Positions 47,822 through 61,046 of a stretch of 64,000 bases of DNA are shown here, piece by piece. This DNA comes from Erigeron canadensis. Its lineage: Eukaryota; Streptophyta; Magnoliopsida; Asterales; Asteraceae. The translations under genes and the position numbers were made by a program. How positions within the stretch are numbered: the first letter of the stretch is position 1; the number at the start of each line of letters is the position of its first letter. The notes beneath the pieces are model-generated. The model was given only the letters and a program-made list of their open reading frames with translations, was not told where the DNA came from and made no database searches. Where the stretch lies: contig NC_057768.1 in NCBI RefSeq assembly GCF_010389155.1, forward strand, positions 6,756,501-6,820,500, read 5' to 3'.

Positions 47822-50114
47822 ATGATAACTAGATCAAAGTTGGTAGAACAATTGAGAGAAAATCAGATCAGATCTCAACACAAGTGGTTTCCTCCTCTTG
47901 TTCTCTTCTCTCCTAAGCCTACTCTCTCCTCCTGGTATTCTTTCTCTCTCACTCTTTCCTAAGTTATCTTTATATTATTGGAAAATAACTGGTTTTGTAG
48001 CTGTTTTTGTTAAAAATAGTTAATTTTTGTTTGCCGTATGTAAGTTTTTTAAAAAAATGGATGTTTTCTAACTCATTCCTTACCAAGGAACTAGCTAGCT
48101 AGCTATCTTTCTTTATAGTTTATACGCAACATTATGTTTGTTAGTTAGTTTCCCCATGGTACGTGTGGCCGTAAAGTTTTGGTTTTTAAATTAAAAAGCT
48201 TTGAGGGATCCCTGTTCGAGCTATTGGGGAACGTTGAACCATTATATGGCTATGATGTACGTTGCCTAACTGGTACTCCGGTGCTTTTTCCTACACCTTT
48301 ATCCAAATTGTTTACCCAGAGAGGTTAAACCCGGTTGGGTATCTTCGGATGCCTTACCACTCGGAGATAGCTATTTGGTGGGGTGTCAAATATCATATTA
48401 ACTGATTAGTATAAAGGAGCTAGCTTTATATGTTGTATGCAACTTTTTGTTGGTGGATGGATCAGTCTGGACTCAAAGAACCAACAACTGAACCAGATTG
48501 AACCTGCTACCAGTTGTTTGTCAAGACTTAAGAATTGACAACACCTACCCCTTTTTAACAATAATTAAACTAAATTCGACATTTGTTTATATCGCTGAAT
48601 TAAAAGTCCAAGTTTGTACTTGGCACAGAGCTTGGTTTGGGATCGAACTGGGCCAGGTTCGTCTGATTTGTTTATTTTGAATTTCTGTGTTTAGGTATGG
48701 TCCAGTCAATACCGCATGAACCAAAGACAGATAATTTGGAAATGGGAAATGACATATTTTCCTAAGGAATTGACCTAATAACTAAAAAAATTAATTCCTG
48801 TATGTTGCAATTAGCTATGATTTTATATGTGTTACTAACTTCTAAATGATGAGATGCTTGGAATCTTCATCACAATTGGTTTATATTTGACGAAATTTGA
48901 CCTTTCAAAGGGAGTCTTGGTTAATAGAGGGAATTTAGGGTGATATTTCAACTCATGCTTTCAGATTCCTTGGTGTTCTTATTTAAACAGAGGAACACAA
49001 TTTAGTTATTCTGAACTTTTATAACAGCCTCCAGGTTTGTGTCTGTTGGCATGATAATTAACGTAGTATGTGATATGGGTTTGCCTAGCATCATATTTCA
49101 CATAATACAATGGATAAGGTTTCTCGTTGTTCAGTCCCTACTTGTTATCGACTTTGTATATAAAACACACCAAAAAAGCTTGCTATTACATTTTGATGAA
49201 TGTAAAACTGAAACCTTGGTTTGAAATAGCGTGTGGCGACCCGTGGCGATAAGGTCCCTGAGGCAACAAGCGTGGCGTTGCGAGCGCGGCGAGCGCAACA
49301 CGTATTCGCGGCGACAGTTTCTACATATATGCTAATACTCTACATGTAACAATTGAATACCAAAAGATAACATTCCATATCATAAGAAAAGACAATAGTT
49401 TGTGATTTCAAATCACCAAATCATAATAGTTTGCGATTCTACGACACCAAATGTATAATAAGTAGAAAACAAACCATAAAAGTAGACTAATAGACTTGAA
49501 ATTGAAAGTTGAAATCAAAACAGTGGGCCCAAAAAAGTGAAAACATAACTTTGTACATGTTGCGATGCAACAGACGCAACACGCAACGCTCGCAACGGCT
49601 CACTACGGGCATGTTGCGCTCGCAACATGTAACCTGGTCGCCACACCCTTGGTGTTGCGCCCTAGGGTCGCAAGACGCAACGCAACGCCTGTTGCAATTT
49701 TAAACCAGGACTGAAACTTGTTATGTTTAAACTCCACCTCTATATTCTAGTCTTGCAAATAGTTAGAGCTTGAGTATCTGTCATGCTTAATGACAATTTG
49801 TCTGAATTGATGATGCATTGAACGGCTGACTGTATCACTTGCATTAAACTTTTTAGTTTACATTGATTCATGCTATGTGAAATAATTTTAATTTGTCTGA
49901 ACGATGCAGGGTTGATGTTACTGTGGCAATCTTGTGGGCCACACTGTTCATTGTGCTTGTAATATTATCATACATGACCCTCTACTCCAGACATTTTTGG
50001 CTTTCCTTTGCGATCATTTGTCTTGGTATTTTAGTTCCTATACGCTTGAGGATTTCTAGGCAGACAATTGCAAGGAAAAAAGATAGAAGGTTGCTATTGC
50101 CTTTGTCCATGTAA
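47822..50114 (+). CDS. Conserved plant 105-residue two-helix membrane protein, function unknown
   Basis: Two exons, 47822-47934 and 49910-50114, join in phase 2 (rebuilding a Trp codon) to give 105 residues. The N-terminus is hydrophilic (MITRSKLVEQLRENQIRSQH), then LFSPKPTLSSW. Two hydrophobic helices follow (VAILWATLFIVLVILSYMTLY and LSFAIICLGILVPI), and then a basic C-terminus (LRISRQTIARKKDRR) ending LLLPLSM. I recall very similar short proteins in other plants, which supports both exons and the start, but I know no function. It is probably an endomembrane protein with a short loop between the helices. The 1,975-bp intron carries a hAT-like MITE (49215-49709) and SINE-like debris around 48170-48420. 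Confidence 0.82.
49215..49709. mobile_element. hAT-like MITE with 8-bp target duplication, in an intron
   Basis: The 8-bp duplication ACTGAAAC lies at 49207-49214 and 49710-49717. The ends are inverted (CTTGGTTTGAAAT on the left; ATTTTAAACCAGG on the right). The subterminal regions are unusually CpG-rich for this window and packed with GTTGCG/CGCAAC repeats. The 8-bp duplication fits the hAT superfamily; no transposase is present. Confidence 0.82.
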
Positions 50115-53100
50115 ACAGCCACAATTGGTCATACAACTATACAAGTCAAACCCAGTTATCTTATCAACTGGTGAAAGTGTGAAACTGTTAGAAACTCCAA
50201 GTAGCTGTTAGAATAGACGCTGTTATTGCTCTTTTTCCCCTTTTTATCTATATGTACAAAACATGATTAATTACTCACATTTTCATTTGACTAGTTCATT
50301 TAAGCTCAATGCTATTGGGTATTATGGCTATTAAATTATTTGTTCTTTATCTCTTTAGGATCTTTTTGTTAGAAACTTCTTAGTTACTGATCTTTTCACT
50401 CATTTATATATTCCAGATTTTGCTTTATGTAACTTTAGGTTTTGCCGGAAATATATTAATTGGCAGAAGTCAAATTATTAGTCATTCGTGGTTAATAAGT
50501 GTTGTCTTTGGAACCTTACTCTGCAGGTCTTTAGACTTCCAGAACAGCACAGAATGCAAATGTTCTGATTTTGTGACCTAGATGTGGTAGGTTTAACTTG
50601 TTTAATTATGAAAGAGTCGAATTGGAGTAGTATTCTGTCTCAAACAGGTCAAATAAAAATAGTTAGCTAAAGCGTGAATGGAACACAGATGCTCAAACGG
50701 GTGTCGAAAGTCACCGCTAGAGTATTTTTAATTGATAAAAAAATCTTGACAGTTGTTCAAGCTAAAATATAGATTATCATTGTAATTATAATGATTTTGT
50801 AATCATAGTAAACACTTCAACTATTTAAATTAGTTTTCAAGAATGGATAAATATATGTTTGCGTGACCCAGCCCCTTTCAAGGTATATTTCAACCTGCAA
50901 ATAAAGTGACTTGTTCTATCCCAACCCTGTTTCTACTAATTAGCCTACCCGCTTAACCCACCTATCTTGCCACCTATAGTGTAAAGTGTAAACCTATTAA
51001 GCTGGTGGACATGTTACTTCTCTAGTGCTGTTTCAGTGGTATAATACTTGTTTATCTGATCTAGAATTCTGGAACTATCCCATATTTTTGTCTAAATTTG
51101 AAACTGCAGTTATCTTTCTATGTTATTTCATAGATTGTACAGTTGTAAGTTCCTTTGTTGTCATGGTCCCGGCATGGACTGTTTCTGTGCAGTCAATTAT
51201 ATGAAGATCAATCTGATTTCAGAGAATTATGAATGGCATATGAGCTCATTATTGTCACAGTCAAAGGATGATGTTGGGCATACAGCAGCACATGGCTTAA
51301 AAGGTACGGCTCTCATCTTATTTTTATAATTATAAAGAATGTCGAGGATGCTGAATTATAACTGTTAGGCTGTTTGCTTTTGTTGAAACATTTGTTTAGT
51401 GGTTTTTCGCGTAATTAGTCATTTCACCTCGAGCTCTACCTTTCTGATACGCCTATAAGATCTTGCATTTACCATGGAAACCCTTTTTGGCTTTTTCCAA
51501 AAAAATAATTATATAAGATCTGAGGTACTCCTCCACTCATTGCCAGTTAGTTTTGACACGAATTGGAATGGGCTGTCAGGTAACAGATTAAATCAGTTAA
51601 GGGCTGTGGTATGGACTATTTTTGGTACAGGTTGAAATGGAATGGGACAGGATAGGTTGGCCCAGTAACATTTTGACTTTAATTTCAAGTCTTTTTTCAG
51701 TTCAGTTGATGGTTAATAATGGACTCTGAAAAACATTATTAGAGTAATCTTTGAATAATATAATTTAGAAGGTTGTTTATACTTAGGATGCCTTTCAAAT
51801 CGTTTGACATTCTTCTGTTTTAGCTACATTTATTAATCTGACCCGTTTATGACAAAGATAACCCAAATTGATTCATTTATAGCTGTAGGAACTGCCAGGT
51901 TGCCACATATATTGGTAAGCATGTGAAAGTAGCTCCCTTTTTGGATGATTTTTTTTTTATTTTTTAATGAGTTTATGATGTAAAGCTTTTAGTGACTTCT
52001 GCTTGAATGACATCCTGGAAGGGAGTATCCCCCAACAGAACAGCCTGCCCATTTTAAGAGTTCCAAAAGGCCCACATTTGAATTTATGCATAGTTATATA
52101 CATCCTCCACTTGAGAAAGTTGATATGAGAAAAAGGATAATAGATCCATTATTGTTGTACTAATGTACTTACATGTGATACATGTGTGCATTTATCAATT
52201 CAATTCTTGACCTTAGATGGTGATTAGTCATACAAGATGAAAGAGAGTAGACATGCATACATACAATCAACAATAGCTGCAAGATGCCCTCCACACCCAA
52301 CATAAGGAAAAAAGAAGGGAAAAGTAATACAGAAAAAGACATCATAAGTTTTGAGTCTTGAATAGTGCACTTTTAAAGGTCGCTCGAGATACAAGTCGAA
52401 AGTAAAAAGCATTGTGTTTTTTTCAGACATCGCTAATCATGAACATAATTAAGGTATTAACACTAATCAGTATGAGTAATCTAAAATTAAGAAACATAGA
52501 TAGTGGTTTAGTGGAGTAATAACAAAGCAATATGTGTAAAAGGGAAGATATATTGAGGAATGAGGATTAGATGTTCCCTTTAAGAGCATCAAGTTTTTCA
52601 TAGTAGCATAGCGTAGGAACCTTATAATATCAAATGATTATAGAGAATGGAATATGTTCACCTACAGAAATATTTGCTATTCTTGTAGTTGTAGGTTAGC
52701 AGGGGTATTTATATATATTTTTGCTGATACATTTTATAGCTTATCACATGGTTAGCACTAATTATTTTCGTTTTTGACTCAATACTTTTCGAATTAAACC
52801 ATACTTCGCCATGTCGTTGGAGCAAAGTAATACTATGAACTTCATGGACCAACCTGCTACTGCAGACTTTGAAGCTTTTAGTAGGGGGGCGAAAGTCACA
52901 AGGCTCAGAAATAACGCTTAGGCATTCTTTATCGTCATACACAAAAATGATGTCATGTGCCTACATCTATTTCTCTTACCTCGTTCCACCTTTTCATTTT
53001 TTCGTGTGTCTATATCATATATTCTTAAACGGGATAATTTGCAGGCAAAAAGTTAAATTTTTTTTTTTTTAAATCTAGGATAAATATTTTGGAAGCCAAA

Positions 53101-56093
53101 TAAAGTTTTATCTCAAGTGGTAGTCAATTTTCTCATTATTATTTGATACCAAGGGAAATATAGTTTTGCTTTAGCATATTTATATGAATATATGATTGAT
53201 AATTTGATATGATTGATGACTATTTCAATATTCTTTTCTCAATAGTAGCATGAAGCGCATGGGTTGTATGTGGTGCCAAAAGGTGTCCTTAAGGGGAAGG
53301 TGTCACAATGAGAGTAATGATTTCTTAGCACATGTGCACTAATGGATGATCGACCTAAATGTTTATTTGTTCTTTAAGTTTTTTTGGTCAACCAGATATA
53401 GTTCAACTTTGTCGTCCAAGTTCATGCATTACATGATAGATTTCAGAGTTTGGCGACCCTCTCACACTATGCAGTTGACTTTTTTTTTTTTTTTCCTGAG
53501 AAAGATGTCATTGACTAGAATACACGTGATCTACAAGGATATAGGATAGCTAACAAGATATGGATTATATAACTGAGATCGGTACAAATACACACTATCT
53601 CTATCTATGCAAAAAGTTGATGTCTTATTCACATGGTGTGGATGTGGTCAAAAAGGGCCAGAATCCTTTTATATTTGTTATGTTCCGTGTTCTAATGTCA
53701 CCTAAGATTTAATGTTATCTTATGCATGACAAGACATTAGCAACAAGTTCACTATCATCATAGGTAAGTTACTTAACGTAATAGTGTTGAACACAACTAA
53801 AGTGATATATCTAGCTCCCTCAACTATCTTGATATATATATATATATATATATATATATCTGCGGGAGTGTTGGTTTAGTTCACTTAGTAGAGGCTCTGG
53901 CCTATTGAGGAGAAGTCCGGGTCAATTTCCTGGCATGCGTGAGTTTAGTATTATTCGGATAGTTTAGAGTGGAGTAGATTTGTTGTAAAACAAAAAGTAA
54001 GAGTATTTTTTTAATATTCGCGCCTACCAATATTGTTGTAGCTTTTAATCGTGGCTACACGACAAGTAAATATGGTGATTAGACATAATTAAGCTTTTAA
54101 CTTTCATCGAATCTATGTTTGCAACAAATGGAGTATGTTGTGGTAGAATGGGAACATTTTAAAGTTAATTACCTTAACAGAATGATGCCCATTGGTCCAC
54201 TTTATGGTTTTAGGCCTAACTTAATTCAAGTTGTTTTTAACCTGCCCCCTTAGTGTCTAATCTAAGGTTAAACTTTTGTTTTTAGAAGGAATCATTTTGT
54301 TTAGTTGTCATAGAATGTAGGCCATTGTCCCATTTAAAGTTGATTAGACAGACAAACCCAGGTTAATCAACTTCACGGCTAATCCCCGATAATCTCGGCC
54401 AATCACTTCTATTCTAATATTACTTTCAATAATTTTGTTAGTTTAGATTTGGACAGATTGACATAAGTAGCTTAGTTTTGTATGGAGATTTTGGAACCAG
54501 ATGCATGTTTTATTTGTAGGTTATACTAGCTTCACATTTGAGTGGGGTGTAGATTCAAACTTTCACTATAAATTATTTCGACCTTATTGATAGTTTCGGG
54601 GTATCATGAAGTGTCTACGAGGATAAATCAAAAGACAACTCTAATCTAGGGCAACTAAGAGTTCGAGGCTGCAAAGAGACTATGCATGTATGCTATTTTT
54701 TGTTTTGAATTTGAAACAAAACTCTTGTATAAATTACATGAAAAGCCATATAATTTGGTTATCTACGGTTACAACTCTTAGATGTGAAACGTTACACCTT
54801 TTGACGAAATACACAAATGGTTGTACCCTTTTGTGAATTTCTCCGTCCTTTGGTGAAAATGCTTCGATCAACAAATGCAAACTTCCAATTTAGTGATTCT
54901 AGAGCATCCACTCTCCTAACTCGTAATAATATCTAACTTGAAATCCCTTTATTTTAAATAAACTCAAATCACACCCTTTTAGGGGATGGTGAAAAGACAG
55001 CAACAACATTCAACTAGGTCGGATGATTTTTGCTCCCAAATGGATTCAGGCCTCAAGTTAAAACAGATTTCCCACTGACCTGTCAATTCACACATAGATA
55101 CGGATTCTAATAATCATACCACACCCCCAATACACAGATAATACCACTAATCAATCACTAATTAATTTGCCAACCTAGTGACCTACTCCATTCGTTATGT
55201 GTATCATGAGGCCACCTTATCACAAGTCACACACAATGGTGTGGGCTCATGGTTTGAACCATCAAGAGTCTACCACATGAAGAATTGGTATATTGGAAAA
55301 CTTGAAAGTTCATGATAAAATTTAAATTTTGAAGGAACATATTTGTTTTTGTTGCCCCTTTTGGATGTAGATAGGTATAAACTTCCAATTGCATCCTTTA
55401 AGAACAGATTGCATCAAACAATAGAATCTCATCGGATTTATTATCCGAATAAACAATAGTAATGGATGAATGAGAATAAGTCAAAATCTTTGATTTGGAC
55501 TTGATGTACACCGCATCTTATATATGTGCGATGTACCTCAACATCAGTAGCTTATTTGATTTCAAAGACACACAATGTACGCCAAAGACCTGTTTTGGTA
55601 ATAACCGCCTAACCGGTATCATCTCATATATACCAACCATATACCAACCGTACAATATTTTGTTTGGTTTATGCTCGACTTTGGTACCGGTTACCAACGG
55701 GTTGGTACCGAACTTATCTCTAGAATAGTGGAATCAGTTAATGTTTTGAGCTTCTTTATCATGTTGTTTTATATAGGAGTACAATGACTCCATGATACAT
55801 TAAATCTTACATTAGTGACATAATTGTGTGATTCATGAAAAATCGATTCTGGTTTTAAAGGTTTCTTCAAAGTAGACTTTAATTGATATGAAAAATGATT
55901 AAATATAATTCAGTGGCATAGAAATGCTGAAAACACATTTGGAAATTAAAGTTTAGAAGAGCAAATGGTAATATGCATTTAAAAGACCTCTTAACAATCC
56001 TCCTAATTTATAAATATGACATTTCAGATGATAGAGGTAAGTAGTGAATTATAATTATCATGTATCCATGACATTAAAAAATTAATAAAATGT
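50115..56093. other. Long non-coding spacer with a weak candidate gene
   Basis: The first part is 3' UTR of the preceding gene. Exon-like segments at 51134-51303 and 51889-51914 join in phase with canonical splice sites and read on as SLLSQSKDDVGHTAAHGLKG then TARLPHIL. A nearby open segment at 52017-52163 (REYPPTEQPAHFKSSKRP) lacks a usable acceptor. I do not recognise this protein. From about 52200 onward I see only AT-rich sequence, a TA run at 53832-53860, a weak SINE-like head near 53865-53940 and no supported gene. Confidence 0.4.
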
Positions 56094-56292
56094 GGGTTGG
56101 CCAGGGGTATTATCTAAATCCACTATGTGGGTCTCGGAGGTGACTTTTTTCCAAGGTCTCGGGTTCGAGTCTTGGGTTTCTCATCTCAAGGTAATTTCCA
56201 TGAGGAGGGGTTAAAGGTCCAGCGATTTATTGGTTAAAATTGCCTCCAACACGTCTGAATCGAAACTAACTTTACAAAAAAAAAAAAAGTTT
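56094..56292 (+). mobile_element. SINE, same family as the one split at 207-5225
   Basis: An A-box-like TTGGCCAGGGGTATTA near 56098 is followed by the B box GGGTTCGAGTC near 56161. The 3' part ends in a 13-A tail. This copy keeps the head that the first copy lacks. No clear target duplication was found. Confidence 0.72.
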
Positions 56293-56611
56293 ACTTTTTC
56301 AAACACTTATTTTTTGAGTTAAGTGCAAAAATCATCCCAGTGTTTTGTTAGTTTTGTAGTTTTAATCCATACGTTAACTTTTTCGTCAAAGACATCCTTG
56401 TGGGTTGCACTTCGTCCTTATTTTTCTTGAGTCTCCTACGTTCAAATCACGTAAGGGGCATTTTCGTCATTTCATTTAATTCCTTCCCCGCTTCTTGAAA
56501 ACCACCCCTGTTGTTTGTTGTTTTTGCAATTTTCATCCATGTCATTATTTTTTTTAATTCAGACATTTAACTAGACATATAGTCTACATAATCTTATATA
56601 TATATATATAT

Positions 56612-57097
56612 AGTGAAAAGTTATTTTGAGAACCTTTTTTTTTGCGAGAACCTTTGAGAAATTTTCAAATCAAGCCCAATCGATGACCATTCTTTACATG
56701 AAAATTGTTTTTTGATTGTTTTCTGAATAACTTATGTGTAATTTTTAAGTTTATAATTATGTGGAGGCATAGATTATCATCCGTTATACAATTATGTGGA
56801 GATTTGGATTGTTGATCATATGTGCACGAATATTGCTATGATTACATGTGATCGACTTGCATACATGTGATCATAGCACTACTCGTGCACATGTGATCAA
56901 AGATCCAAATCTCCACATAATTGTATAACGGATGATAATCCATGCCTCCACACAATTATAAACTTCAAAATTACACAGAAGTTATTCAGAAACAATAAAA
57001 AACAATTTTCATATAAAAAGCAATCATCGGTTGGACTTGATTTGAAAAGTTCTCAAAGGTTCTCGCAAAAAAAAAGGTTCTTAAAATAACTTTACCC
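56612..57097. mobile_element. Near-perfect palindromic MITE, about 486 bp
   Basis: The whole element folds back on itself: GTGAAAAGTTATTTTGAGAA at the left mirrors TTCTTAAAATAACTTTACCC at the right. The complementary arms run through CTTATGTGTAATTTT, ATTATGTGGAG and GATCATATGTGCACGA to a centre near 56855. TATATA on both sides fits a TA duplication. Confidence 0.82.
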
Positions 57098-57125
57098 TAT
57101 ATATATACATACATATAAGGTTGTG

Positions 57126-57500
57126 AATGGGGAACCCTTATTTTGAGAACTAATTTTTTGTAAGGTTATTGATTATTCTTAAATTATGTATTAGATCACA
57201 TGTTTTTTTTGTTTATTCACATGTGAAACGTTATAAAATATATGTTGCAGAAGAAAGTTTTTTTCAAAACCTTATATATACCGTTTGATCACATGTGAAC
57301 GAAAACGTGAACATATTTATTCACAAGTTCACAAAAAGCTATTTTGAAGGTTTTTTAAAAAACGTTCTTGTACAACATACTTTTTTATATCATTTCATAT
57401 GTGAATCAACAAAAGAAAAGCCTGTAATCGATTATATATTTTGAGAGTTCATGGTTCTTGTAAAAAAAAAAAAAATAGTTCTCAGAATAAAGAAAGTCGT
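57126..57500. mobile_element. MITE, second member of the family at 46251
   Basis: The left end GGGGAACCCTTATTTTGAGA and right end AGTTCTCAGAATAAAGAAAG are inverted. The interior matches 46251-46616 block by block (CACATGTTTT, TATGTTGCAGAAGAAAG, TTCACAAGTTCACAAAA). Confidence 0.75.
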
Positions 57501-57798
57501 TATGAATGTTATGATATATACAAATAACAAGGTTCATTTAAAGAAACTTAGTCTTTTATCAAACAAAGTATCAGAAACGGGTGTTGGGTTTTTTTTGGCC
57601 ATAGTGACAACGTCTAAACTATAAGGATGATTTTGACTAAAAAGTTAACGGAGGAATGAAACTATAAAATTGAGAAACCATGGGGACAATTTTTACACTT
57701 AACCCTTTTTCATTAGCCAATAAGAATAAATTTCAATCATTTTTCATCTAAAACTTTCATACTTAGATATCTTGTATCCACTATATACTTATTTTGTA

Positions 57799-58047
57799 CT
57801 CCCTCCGTCCCGTGTCCTACTTTATATATTCAAAGTCTTTATTTATAAACTTTGACCTTAAATATATTTAATCGTGTTATATATAATTTGATAAAAGTTA
57901 TATCGGCCATAAAAAAACAAGTTTAAAGCACAATTAATTTAACTTTTATAAAATGTTATCTAATACAAATAAGTTTATTTAAGGTCAAAGTTAGAAATAT
58001 TAAACTTTAAAAATTCAAAACATGACATTTCTAATAGAACGGAGAGG
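57799..58047. mobile_element. Stowaway (Tc1/mariner) MITE, diverged
   Basis: It starts CTCCCTCCGTCCCG after TA and ends in a degraded GAACGGAGAGG. Mirrored AAGTCTTTATTTATAAACTT / GGTCAAAGTT blocks lie inside. The family is well known from the CTCCCTCCGT terminus. Confidence 0.8.
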
Positions 58048-59498
58048 ATATATAATGAAACACGAATTATGTTACGAACAAAATTTGTTAATATGTAAAA
58101 AAAAATAAAATTTGTTAATGCTTTTTATAATAATGATTTTGTTATAGGGTTCTTTAATTTGTCCCTTAGTGCATACCTAAAATTGCGATAAATTCTCCTA
58201 GTAATCGTTTGTATTTTAATCAAAACTAGATTTTAGACTCGTGTCCAACATTGGATACGGGGTTTACGATATTATGAATATTAGATCTTCATACATTTAA
58301 GTCATAAAATCTTATAATTTTGAAGATATAGGGTTTTAAGTGTTACACTTTGCAAGTAGTAGTACAATAATCATATGTTTGTCATTGTCATTATTAGCTG
58401 AGACATATTGATGAAATTGTTTCTCGTATTCATTCCACAAGACACATGTTATAATAAAATCTCTATTATATAACTTTTTGAAACCAATTATACTCATAAT
58501 GTGATATTATTATGAAAGATAATTAAGAATTAAAATATAAACATACTTTTGATCATGTATTTGAAATTCAAGTATATGTATGGAATCATGATGCGGACCC
58601 ATAACACGCATAAGTTTATTTTCAATCACCTGTCATATAATAATTAGATAACAATTAAGATTGTTTTCATACTCTTTGATAACAATTAGGTCTCTTGATT
58701 TGAGTGACGATTTTACTTTAAACATTAATACGCAAACCTAATATACAAAAAAAAATAAATAAATTATGTACCTTTTTGATTTGAGAGATGTAATGAATCT
58801 TGAATAGAGTTCATATTGAATTCGATTTAGTATTCAAGTAACCCTGTGTTGTAAATCGTGTTTTGTTCTGTGACCATTGCATGTTTTGTGATTCTTATTG
58901 TGTTTAGCATAACGATGTTGTATATCGTCATCTGTTATTATGTACGTTTTGGATATGTATCTAGAGTTCAAATTGTGTTTATATTAAATATTAAACTAAA
59001 TATTGATATTTATAATTTATAAAAATCTAATCTAATATGTTAATAAGTCATTAGGTTTTGAAATAATTTTTTATAGACAATATTTAATATATTGAAATTT
59101 GTTTAACTAATTAAATGATTATAAATTTAAAAAAAAGTTCTCAAGTTGATGGTTATAAATAAATATAAATTAAGTATTTAGGGTTAACAAGTGTAAATTA
59201 TTGATGGAAACAAAAAAAGTGTAAATTAATGAGACTTTTTCTACAAAATAATATAAATACTAATATAATAATATATTTGGATAATGATTATTAGGATTTT
59301 TAATTTATAGTTAATCTAAATGATGACATAAGCGAAAATCAATTTGATAAAATTAAACGATTTGATTGGTTAATAAGTCATTAATTCAACTGTCTTATAG
59401 TATATATATTAAGATTAAGATTCTTGATTCAAAAAAGTACGTATAACTTTTAAATCCTAGGACTTTTGCTTTTAATCGAGAAATCTTTTTAACTTTTA
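58048..59498. other. AT-rich spacer, no gene seen
   Basis: No reading frame, element end or RNA gene that I can support. Confidence 0.6.
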
Positions 59499-59711
59499 CT
59501 CCCTCCGTACCAATTTAAATGTTACGTTGATTAATTTTGACCGTAAATAACTTTATTTGTGTCATGTAACACTTGATATAAAATATATGAATAGATTGGG
59601 TTTTTAATGTACTTTTCGTTCATATAAGTTTCATCAACTACTATATAATACAAACAAAGTTATTTACGGTCAAAGTTAGTCAACGTGACATTTAAATTGG
59701 GACGGAGGGAG
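59499..59711. mobile_element. Stowaway MITE, well preserved
   Basis: The 213-bp element has inverted ends CTCCCTCCGTACCAATTTAA and TTAAATTGGGACGGAGGGAG and flanking TA at 59497-59498 and 59712-59713. Its interior serves as the reference for the interrupted Stowaway at 63079-63947. Confidence 0.93.
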
Positions 59712-59966
59712 TACATATCAATCCCTATCCATAATATAGACAATAACAAAGTTTTTAAATAGGGAATGAGCCAACACATTTTATTTTTGGGTAATCAATT
59801 TATCGTGTTGCCAGTGTTGGGATATTATAAAAGAAAAATGATATATCCTTTTAATAAATAGCCTAAAATTCTACTGAAATCCTTAAAACATGATAAGCTA
59901 ATGTAATTCACTCATGCTCTTTTTCAATCTCATCTTTTAATTTTGACAAATGTGATGATCACATAA

Positions 59967-60171
59967 GGGGTGTTTGGTATTGCGATTACAAAACAGAATC
60001 TACGTTTTCAAAATAAATTATGTGTTTTCAAAAACATGTAGGTACATGCTTCTCCAAAACTGTGTTTTCATAGCCGATAATCACTTTTTCATACAAACAT
60101 TTTTCTAGATTATTTGCGTTTTACAAATGCAATAATCAAATAATCACTTTATAACTCAATCCCAAACACCC
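59967..60171. mobile_element. MITE with GGGGTGTTTGG ends
   Basis: The left end GGGGTGTTTGGTATTGCGATT and right end AATCCCAAACACCC are inverted; internal GATAATCACTTT / AATAATCAAATAATCACTTT motifs resemble the MITE in the DUF620 intron. TAA precedes the left end but the right flank differs, so the target duplication is not confirmed. Confidence 0.6.
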
Positions 60172-60593
60172 TCTTCAAATGATTTATCATTTTTAATTAT
60201 AAAATTAAAGCGTGAAACAAGATAAAATAATGCTAATTGGCAAACCCAACGTTAATATTTGTTTTTTCAATTTCTATTCCAACTCACTCACAGACAGGGA
60301 TATAATGTAACGGGTTATATAGACAAACGAAATTGAGAGAGTTTGGGAATTTTCTATACTTACTTGATTGAAAAGTGATTAAGTTAACTACAATGAGTAT
60401 CTAAACTAATATTTCTGGGAGAACTACCATCTAACTACCTCTCTAACAAACTCCAATAAACTAATTGTAACTATTTTGTATCTATACATTAACTAACTAT
60501 ATATACATAATCATCGAGCGGTTAGTATATATTTTGAATCACTGTATTGTTTGGCATTTCTTGAAATACTTTCTACGCCACTTATATTAATTA

Positions 60594-60890
60594 GTTGTTA
60601 TATTGTTGATGACTACTGATTGACTGGTGTCACACCTTTTTTATCCAAGGTCTTCGGTTTTCTGTTCAACACAATTTTTATATAAATTTTCATTTTAAAA
60701 ATTGAATCAATATAAACTATTTTTTATTGTTTTTTCTCAATCAAGCAACCGATCGACTGAATATATATTGAGTTGTTATATTGTTGATGACTGGTGTCAC
60801 ACCTTTTAATTAACACAAGGTGTTCGGTTTCGTCTGTCCAACACAATCTTTTACATAAATTTTCATTTTAAAAATTAAATCAATATTAAG
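60594..60890. repeat. Diverged tandem duplication of about 180 bp
   Basis: TAGTTGTTATATTGTTGATG, TGGTGTCACACCTTTT, GTTCAACACAATTTT and ATAAATTTTCATTTTAAAAA occur in the same order in both copies (about 60594-60715 and 60771-60890). Confidence 0.8.
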
Positions 60891-61046
60891 AATTGAAAAA
60901 ATGATAAAAACTCTTAAAGAATAGCCTAAAAATCCTCCTAAAATCATAAGTATGTGACATGTGTTATACACTAATTCTTTTTCTTAATTTTTCCCCTTAA
61001 TTTTTTCACATGTTATCATCTCATGATTAAGAGGATCTTTAGGCTA

